Part shown: positions 56,241 through 64,000 of the stretch, in pieces
Numbering within the stretch: position 1 is the stretch's first letter
Layout: every line of letters begins with the position of its first letter
Source: Sabethes cyaneus
Lineage: Eukaryota > Arthropoda > Insecta > Diptera > Culicidae
Reading direction: 5' to 3'
NCBI RefSeq assembly: GCF_943734655.1
Contig: NC_071354.1
Span: forward strand, 74,281,338-74,345,337
DNA length: 64,000 nt
The notes under the pieces: model-generated
Told to the model about the DNA's origin: nothing
The model's database searches: none
The model's input: the letters and a program-made list of their open reading frames with translations, nothing else
Made by a program: the position numbers and the translations under genes

Positions 56241-56890
56241 ATCAAAGTTTTGTAGATCGACAAATATTATGAACGGATCCAATGAGCTGAAACCTTCATC
56301 AACTCCATCTTAAAACTGAATTTGTGACTTCACTTTGGAGTACCTCAACCTAAGTTAAGTTGAAGGAAGCAAATGATGAATGAGTTTCATTAAGTCTGCA
56401 ATAAAGTAACCAATCAAAAAGCTTTGTAGTCACAATGTCAAGCCGTCCTTAAAGGGATAAGGATGGCACTGGCTCGAAGAGCGTAATGAAGGCAAATTAT
56501 AATTTGTTTCGCTTCCTGAATCTTGCAACGAGATTGGTGATGCAAAGTAGTAAGTTTCAAAGAAAAAGGATAAACCCTCGCTTAGTACTGGACTCTACTT
56601 TACTTTGGCCATCTGGGTTAGTCATTTACGATTGTAGTAACACTGGCAATGCTGCATTCCTTTAATCTTCTACTAGATTGAGAGGATTTAATATGCATTA
56701 CAAAAATTAAGTCCATTTTCCATGTACCTTGTATTTTTTGCGTGAAATTTAGCTCATTCTCAATGTTCAATCAAGTGTTCAGTCAAGTGTAAGTACAAAT
56801 CGCAGCACCGCTGGTTTGAACGAATAGAAGATATAAATAATTTACTCAAAAAATCGTTTTTAAAGTCTTAGTTTTTGAAATATTCTTAGT
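56241..56890. other. no recognised gene
   Basis: No motif or repeat recognised. Confidence 0.4.
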
Positions 56891-56894
56891 TTTT

Positions 56895-56943
56895 ACCTTT
56901 GTTATACTATATAATTACCTTTGTTATACTATATAACAAAGGT
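56895..56943. repeat. duplicated ACCTTTGTTATA palindromic end
   Basis: ACCTTTGTTATACTATATAA occurs twice (56895 and 56917). The second is part of a perfect palindrome with 12-bp arms ACCTTTGTTATA/TATAACAAAGGT around CTA (56917-56943). A related TATAACAAAGGTTCCTTTCA lies at 58832, so these may be the termini of one mobile-element family. Confidence 0.55.
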
Positions 56944-57035
56944 TTAGGAATTGGTCGAAAAACACGAGGTCGATCTGAGGCCCGGAGGGCCGTGTCACAT
57001 ATACCAATCGATCAGGTTCGACGAATGAGCAATGT

Positions 57036-57500
57036 CTGTGTGTGTGTGTGTGTATGTGTGTGCGCTTCAATTTTCAATCGCCTATTTCTCGGAGATGGCT
57101 GAACCGATTCGTCTGCTATAACTTTTATTTGAAAGGTATTTTTACCTAGTATATCACTATTAAATGGTTTCGTGGTCTGACTTTTAGTTTAAAATTTATA
57201 AGCAAAAATGTGAAAATTACGTGACACGGTTTTCTCCGGGACCACATAACCGATTTCATCGATCTTAGTACCAAATGAAAGCTCTCACTATTGCTAAACT
57301 TCACGCCAATTTTTATTGAAAACAAACAAGTGGTTTAAAAGTTATGTTTAAAAAACCAGTTTTGACAAGGTTCAAATGATCGCATGTTTCTCAGAGATGG
57401 CCAAACCGATTTACGTGCTATTAGTTTCATTTGGCAGGTAATATAGCCGGATAGATCACTATTGAATGGTTTTTTGATTGGATCTTTAATTTGAAAGTTA
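57036..57500 (+). repeat. (GT)n tract followed by AACCGATT-phased units
   Basis: A (GT)n tract at 57036-57062 is followed by three diverged units centred on TCTC.G.GA...AACCGATT at 57102, 57248 and 57404 (spacings 146 and 156). The layout (simple tract, then units of about 145 and 160 bp with a CCGATT phrase) parallels the Helitron at 32065-35433, but TC/CTRR ends were not found here. Confidence 0.5.
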
Positions 57501-57769
57501 TGAGTAATTCAATACACCACACCAAAATTAACAATAATTTATAATGATTTTAACCAAGAAAAATAACCTAATTTCAATTATTTTAATATCAAACGAGAGG
57601 TTTTCACACTACGAATATATATGCAAAATTTCATAACAATTGGTTTTACCGGTCAAAAGATATTAACCCTCGAACACTCGCGCCAACTTTTATAATACAG
57701 TTACTCGCGCGCACAATAGCCCAAAACCAAAGAAAACGTGCGCACTAGAGTTTTGACTAGGAAAACTTG

Positions 57770-58190
57770 GTTTTAAGTTTATCGAACCTTTGGAAGAGTT
57801 TCTTAAAATTGAAAGCTCTATCGTCTGGTAGAATTTGAATTTTGATTAATCCCCCTAAAAGTGAAATAAAAAAATTATTTTCCTTCAGTTTCAATATAAC
57901 ACATTGATGTGTTCTGCAAAGTTTTAGAGCATATTATTATAAGAAATTTTGCTGAAGACAGTAACCTTCTATCTCTTCAACGAAGAGATCAATCAAAAAA
58001 TCAGTTTTTCTATTTTAGCTCTTTTTGTAATTGTTGTATGACTTTTTCAGGTATTACAAAGTTGTATAAATAATAAAAATACACAACTTTGCTGAATATA
58101 GTATACCTCTATGTTTGCTTGTTTACGAACTGTAGAACTTTGATTATAAAAAATACCCTGATTTTGACCCCGAATTACTCGACTACCAAC
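57770..58190 (-). mobile_element. inverted copy of the pogo-like MITE interior
   Basis: The reverse complement matches 10633-11060 throughout: GATTAATCCCCCTAAAAGTG, AACACATTGATGTGTTCTGC, GACAGTAACCTTCTATCTCT, CACAACTTTGCTGAATATAG and TTGACCCCGAATTACTCG are its plus-strand forms. Neither TIR is attached directly. Confidence 0.75.
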
Positions 58191-58479
58191 AGATGGATAC
58201 ATTTTAAACATTTTACATTTGCTGGTAGTTTTGCTGCACACAGACACCATTTTTCCATATGAAGAAACGAAAGAAAATTCCAGTTGGGGCCAATTGCTGT
58301 ACACCTCACATGCTACTTGCTTCGTTTCTGTGATGTCGGATTTTGCTAACAATTTAAAGTATTAATGCATTGAATAATTCTGACATTTTGCTCATAACAA
58401 GTTTATTGAAGAATATACGTTAGTATATACGTAATATAAGATTTGTAACTTTATGGCATCCAAAAACCTACACATGGTG

Positions 58480-58575
58480 TACAAAATACAACAACGTGAG
58501 TAACCGAAGGTTCATAAAAATTGTTGAAATTTATTCAAGAAAACTTTATTGTTGTGAATCAAATAGAATGGCGTT
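58480..58575 (+). pseudogene. possible Tc3-like transposase N-terminal scrap
   Basis: An ATG followed by VYKIQQRE in one frame and RFIKIVEIYSRKLYCCESNR in another resembles the start of Tc3-like transposases. The first 50 bases also resemble 6336-6390. This is weak evidence. Confidence 0.3.
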
Positions 58576-58904
58576 ACAGGAAATTATGCATGGTTCAAAA
58601 ATCTATTAACTAGACCTTTACTACGCAATGTATACGTTAAAGAATAATATTTCATCTTACAACTTACTTTTACTTGCACTTACCCTCATTAGTAACAACT
58701 TACTCAGCAATTTCATGAGAAAAGAAATTATCCAAATTTATAAGTGCTTCTGTGCTTCTTTCTGGTTCAATTTCCAAAAATTTCATGTAAACCAAACGTG
58801 TCGATTTCTATCTCAAATTGCAAGTAAGACTGTATAACAAAGGTTCCTTTCACCACTGGGTGGATTAAATCAGGTTTTTTTTTATTAAACTCAATTTTTT
58901 CCAG

Positions 58905-59048
58905 AAATCCGAGATGTTGCAAGGTTACAAAAATAATAATCGTGTATTTTTAATCATTTTCCAGAATTTTTTTCCCCGATTTTGGCAGTTTCCTGCTTGT
59001 GTGACCCCTACATTTAACATGGGGCTGATAAAATCAAGTCATTACTGT
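58905..59048 (+). mobile_element. right end of a pogo-like MITE
   Basis: ATATTGCAAGG-like text through GGGGCTGA(C/T)AAAATC and CATTACTG/TA matches 11165-11293 in direct orientation, including the terminal CAGTAATG and the TA. The corresponding left end is not visible. Confidence 0.65.
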
Positions 59049-59164
59049 ATATTAGCAATTCCTTTGAAAAGACCTATTGTAATTTCGATTTTGTTCAAAT
59101 CTTATGTACTTGTTTCTTTTCGGAACTTTGTGGACCAGTGGGCTACCTCTTTTCTGTGTTGGTG

Positions 59165-59255
59165 TGGTCCCAAATCAAAAGGCAGTGTCGTTAAAAACAG
59201 CGTAAATAGCATAGGTCGCAAGATGCAACCTTGTGGGACATTCTAGTTTCTAGCG
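59165..59255 (-). pseudogene. LINE reverse-transcriptase scrap
   Basis: The minus strand reads NVPQGCILRPMLFTLFLTTL, the VPQG block of a non-LTR RT. Its central 30 bases (59201-59230) are perfectly repeated in inverted orientation at 59381-59410. Confidence 0.6.
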
Positions 59256-59368
59256 AACCGAAGAACTAATAAGCGTGGGGACTGTTAAGCCGGCCACTGG
59301 GGACAGCTCACCAGAAGCTCCAGAAGTGGTCGAATGGCTACAGCTTTTCGCAGTTCACTGGCAGCTAG

Positions 59369-59434
59369 GATATCCCACTAGGTTGCATCTTGCGACCTAT
59401 GCTATTTACGTTGTTCTTCAGCGTTATGAGTTGG
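59369..59434 (+). pseudogene. LINE reverse-transcriptase scrap, inverted partner
   Basis: The plus strand reads DIPLGCILRPMLFTLFFSVM, the same RT block as at 59165-59255, on the opposite strand. Together the two form an inverted repeat with a 150-base spacer. Confidence 0.6.
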
Positions 59435-59439
59435 TGTTA

Positions 59440-62400
59440 GGCACAAAAGGGCCTCTGCTAACGTAGCAGTTTAGGTGCTATTAACTACTGTTGTCTGTAA
59501 ATGCTCTTGGATATATTGTCAATACTTATACGAATTTCCATGTCAAATTGTTTTTCTCATTATGCACACATAAATTTTAAGCAATATTTCTTCGAAATCG
59601 AAAAGCAGCAAATTTAAATTACGTATTTTATCATGACACTCCACTCTAATATCGATGGCAAATCGAAAGTGACAAAATTCCCAGTCAGGTAAAAGTGGGT
59701 ATAAAAAACACTTTCGCTAGCCACAAAACAAACCCAAGTCTCGAGTGGCTGTCAGCTGTTGTTGTTGTAGATGTTGTTATTCCCCCGCAAATACCGACGT
59801 GCTTGGGCCCTTGGTTCGCCCGAGGAATGCCAATGAAATTTGACACCCATCATGTACGTTCACCGGCCATGTAAATACATTCGCCTCTAGCCCATAATGC
59901 TACGCGCTGTTCACAGAGCAGCAGAGACAGTCTAGTTGTGTCAGTTAGTGGCACTGCCTCAATGCCACTTTAACGACGTATTTACTGTAGTTACAAACAG
60001 TAATGCCGCCGGGAAGTGTGTAACGAAATAAGCAGCACGATATACCTCACATGTTGCCCGACGATTCCCTTTGGTTTTTTTTTCTTCTTAATAACACTGG
60101 CTTTCCCACTGAATCAACACGTGGAACAGTTGCAATGGCAATAAAATATTAAAAGTACAACACACTATTAGTTGAAACTTCCGCTACCGCGGTGGCTGGC
60201 TCTCACTGTCGTTGTTAAAAAGAGGGCAAGTCCGCGGGGATGCTTCTGAAAAGGAATTATTACAAAAGAAGGAGCAACTAATAGATACACTTCAGTAGTC
60301 GCGGGCAGTGGCAGGGGCTCGTACCGATGAACATCTGACACGGAAACTATCATCTATTTCGATGTTGTTATGCTCGCTCACACAGTTCAATCACGCACCC
60401 GTCGGAGTGTGACGGATTTCGTTCTGTGTATGTACACGGGATGCCAGTCAAGCAGGGAGCCAGTAGCCAAGCACAAGGTAATCGAAAAACAAACGGGTCG
60501 AAGAACCCTGTCGGCTTCTCTATGTAGGGTATATATCGGAATCCGAATCGATGATCTAGCCGGGCCCCGGCCTGCGCCACTTCGAAGATGTTAAGGAAGA
60601 AGATTAGTAAATAAGGCAAGACAGATGTTTAGCTTTCGATGTTTCCCACTCCGGCTGTCTGGCTTTCTCTCTTGTGTGTCTATCGGGTTCGAGAGGAATT
60701 TTTGTGAATCAGCCCGTAACTGTTCTGTGCGCTGTGGCGGAAAAGCAAGACGGCCGGCGCGGCGGCGGCAGCCAGCATTACTCAGAGCGCTCAACTGACT
60801 GAACTGAGTGGCTGCTTGGCCGCCGTCGTCTTCGCGGTCGATCAGTAGAGAGGAGGAAATTGGGTAGAATTTTTGTTTTCGTTTTTTTTTGGCAGCAACC
60901 TCCGACACGACGACGGTGTCCGGTAAAGAGAATATATTATTCGATGCCAAAATATCCCAATGACTAATCACTTGGCAGTTTGAGGGGAGCATCCAGCGTG
61001 AATATGTGGGAAAATTCGATGGGCGGAACTACTTGCGGCTCCAACTCTATGGCTATGGCAGCTCTGCTGCCTGGCCAGGGTGCACAATTTTGAATAAGAA
61101 TGAGTGAAAATTAGCACCTTGTGTTGGAAGAATTTGCCATGGTGCTAATTGGTTGGTACACCAATTCGCGAAACAGCGCCCGGCTTGGATTGACTTGGAT
61201 TGACTTTCAAATTAGGCGCTTCCCCACCGAAGTGCGGAAGCTGATTCCGACAGTGCTTCAGTGCCACCGAAATTTTCCCTAGGGAAAGTGTTTAACTGAC
61301 AGCCAGGAAAATCTCGTCCGTCGGTGTGGTACTTTCGCATTTCTTTGCTGATGATTTGTTGGACTTGTATCGTTTAGAATATTATCGGTTCACCGTTTTA
61401 AATGGTGGATTCAATTTTACAATGGAATCGACTCTAACCTTAGATCTGGCATTGATCATAGCCCTGGTTATAATCCTGGCTCTAGCCCTAGCTTCAATCT
61501 TACTCCTAGCCCAAGCACAAGTCCAACTTCAAATCCAAATCCAGGTCTTGTAAGAACCATGCGATCATGTCATAGTCATAATCCTTCTGATTTTTATGCC
61601 AAACTTAAGCTGTAAGCAGTTCCGAAGTTCTTTTGGTCCGTTTCAAGTCCAATTTTAACTCTAATTGCTAATCTAGTTCCATCCCTATTTTCTGATTCTA
61701 TTTCAACTTTGACTTTAAATCTAAATGGACTCGAAAGTCCGGAGTTATGTGGTAAGTAATAACAGAGTCGCCATTTTGTGGTTACCGGGGTTTACAGGCC
61801 AACACATTCTTCTTAAAGATCGGGTGCCCTACCTTCTGTTTATGTCTAGGCACGCTAGTGCTCACAACAAAGTTAAACTAAAGTAAACTGTTATGGTTCA
61901 ATACTCGGCTGCCACGAAGATCATTCTTATTTGTGCATAAACATCACGTGACAGTAGCAAACCTCCTGGGACCACATATGGAGTCATCAATACTGTCTAA
62001 TTATGTACGTTCTTATTACATTGAGTTCTTCAACAGTCTTTCACTCGCCGAAATGCATCTTATATAAACCCCGTACACGTCCCGTTCCGTCTTGGATGTC
62101 ATAACCAGGCGCCGAAGCTCCCCGACCATGGCGCAGGCATGGATGGAATCGACATGGGTGGAGGGATATTTTATAATCTGTAACATTAAATCAGCGGCGC
62201 GCGGGACGAGACGCAAAATATTTTCCGGTTCTCGTCCTTGTCGTCGTCATCGTCGTCGGTCTTCCGAACATTGCCGTGCACACAGACTACTTTCATTGCT
62301 CGCGTGCTTACAAAGCGTATGGTTCAAGTTTCTCGAACTTTGTATGCTGAACACAACAACGCGATGTGTGCTCTTTTCATCCTTCACAGTCCACAAGTTC

Positions 62401-64000
62401 CACCTCGCCCCTTTCAACTGGTTCTACCGAGAAGATCTGAGAGATGCTGATTACAAGATTATATTTACTTCCATTTCGTTTTATTATGGATCCATTCCCT
62501 TTCTACTTCAACCTCCTCCTTGCGCTTCTCTAGTCAACCACTCTGTGAGGGATGTCCGCACACAACCCCCGCACAAGAGGAGAATAGACTAACCAACGAA
62601 AAAGGACCAAAGCTCGTTTCCCTTTGCAGCAGCAGCAGCACAGCCGGTGTCACCAACCCTGCAACAAAAGTGAGCAAAGTTAGCTGAGCGGTCGACAGGA
62701 AGACAGAGAGGTAGAGCTTTCCTGTACTCTGTTAACGTCGTCGTCGTCGTCGTCCTCGTCGTCGTTCGTCGGAAACACCATCGCTGCTGTTGAACAACAT
62801 TTTGTACCACGCCACCTCTCGGTTTTTGGCCAGGCTGCGCGCTAGCGGCGGCTGCCTTGTCTTTTTTAATCGGGCTAGACGTGAATATTGATTTTCTTCT
62901 TGTCGCTTTTCGGTACACTTTCAACCACCATTACCAGCGCTGCGGCTGGCTGGTTGGTGGCTGCTGAACCGAAAGAGGTTTTCTATTTTTCTTTTCGGTA
63001 TACCTCTGAGGATGTCCCTCAAGAGAGACCAGGCGACGGTAAGTACCACCAACAGGACAATTTATTGTCCAATCTTATCTTTTCGCATCTCTACTTCGTT
63101 TCGCTTCATCAGGGATCTATCGGTCGTGTGCTCAAAGACAGTAACTTCCTGGAAACAGGATTCGGTATGATAATTTACCGTGGCACACAGTGCTAGCCTT
63201 TTGTGAAGGGGAATTTAATCCATAAATTCAATGAAAAAGGTTTTTTTTGGAAAACCGATGATGATTCGTGCTGAAACTTTCCAACTTAGAGTTTATAAGA
63301 GATAATGTGCGCCAATCTTTCAATAAAACTAATGGATCGAGTATATTGCATCCTAGCAGCAATCAATAATTGCAGTAGTTATTCTCATCCTTCATCGGGT
63401 TGTTTACTTCACTGGTGTTTCGCGTGCGACCTTGAACCGGAACACGCGGATATTTTCAAGTGGCAAAACGGCTGTATTATGCCCCTTTAAGTGATTTAAT
63501 AATCAACACTCAACCTTTTTAGCAGCAATCGAACGGTGTTGGGTGGTTGCTTGTGCAAGTGATCTACGCCTGCGTTTCGCACGCATACACACACACCCGC
63601 TGTATCTGCCATATAAAAATGAATGGAGTATCGAAATCTGATGACGCAAAACGAAATTAGCATCGGCTCGTTTCGTCAGCTCGTTTTCACAGCCTTGCCT
63701 TATAAAGCTTTAACGGAATTTTCTGTCAGCTGCCAACGACATTCATTCGCTTCCAAACAGTGTGGTATCTTTTTGCGTGAATTCTTCTTTTAACGACTGC
63801 GCCGATTATTGGAACAACGATCAAATGATGTGCGCCGCCGCGATCGGCCAATAATGGCGTTCAATGGTGACGCGTCGTCGTCGCTAAACGCTGGTCACGT
63901 GCGCGTCTCATTTCGCTTTATTCGTCCGTCAATCGAACGGACGAGACTTCGTAATGGAAAGTGAAAGCTCTGCGCATCGATTATTACGATTAGCGACCTC
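59440..64000. other. mostly unique sequence, no recognised gene
   Basis: GC-balanced DNA with CGT tracts at 62234-62260, 62737-62770 and 63873-63885. The minus-strand frame from an ATG at 60992 to 60591 (133 codons) has no domain I recognise. At 63036-63044 GACG/GTAAGTACC is a strong-looking splice donor after an open frame that lacks an ATG. An untranslated or partial exon is possible but unproven. A degenerate GGCTCTAGCCC/AATCC series lies at 61440-61550. Confidence 0.4.

Noticed and set aside
60591..60992. 133-codon minus-strand frame from an ATG
   Set aside because: No recognisable family; composition-driven in a GC-balanced island.

Overview
The window is eukaryotic nuclear DNA, almost certainly from a dipteran insect and most likely a mosquito. 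This is inferred from the mobile-element content: a DD37E-type Tc1/mariner relative, CR1/T1/Q-like LINEs with a PHD-finger ORF1, tRNA-derived SINEs, a Helitron with TC...CTAG ends, and many TIR MITEs. Repeated (CGT)n tracts and the lack of operons or bacterial-style gene packing agree. No marker gene fixes the genus. I recognise no host protein-coding gene, true tRNA gene or rRNA gene. The window reads as intergenic or long-intron DNA in which repeat-free islands alternate with mobile elements.

Layout. 1-5.9 kb: an imperfect hairpin repeat, then mostly unique sequence. 6-12.8 kb: a decayed Tc3-like transposase, a TIR repeat, a 95-bp tandem array, a pogo-like MITE (10442-11293), and a repeated segment carrying a 94-bp hAT MITE. 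12.8-15.5 kb: unique sequence. 16.1-23.05 kb is the most notable part. One (AGTAAT)n hexanucleotide tract holds two insertions: a Foldback/MULE-like element whose terminal inverted repeats are 15-bp minisatellites (16188-18059), and a CR1/T1-like LINE with both ORFs open (18078-22961). 23-28.6 kb: SINEs, MITEs, a dead DD37E Tc1/mariner copy with good TIRs, and a decayed relative of the intact LINE. 28.6-31.6 kb: unique sequence. 31.6-35.4 kb: a SINE with perfect target-site duplication beside a non-autonomous Helitron carrying 1.14 kb of pure (CTGT)n and a 13-unit minisatellite. 35.4-39.4 kb: SINEs, a mariner remnant and Jockey-like LINE fragments. 39.4-43.4 kb: unique sequence. 43.4-48.5 kb: repeats, a second pogo-like MITE, a long hairpin, an RTE-like endonuclease fragment, a TTAA-flanked piggyBac-type MITE and a TA-flanked MITE. 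48.5-51.8 kb: unique sequence. 51.8-59.4 kb: LINE fragments, MITEs, AT-rich repeats and a rearranged pogo-like MITE. 59.4-64 kb: unique sequence with CGT tracts.

How it works together. The only apparently intact mobile machinery is the LINE. Its ORF1 is a PHD-finger RNA-binding-type protein and its ORF2 is an endonuclease plus reverse transcriptase. It is the kind of machinery that could also mobilise SINEs, although no shared 3' tail was demonstrated here. All DNA transposase genes seen are broken, so the MITEs would depend on transposases encoded elsewhere. The unique islands may carry regulatory DNA or untranslated exons of a host gene, but the sequence alone does not show this.
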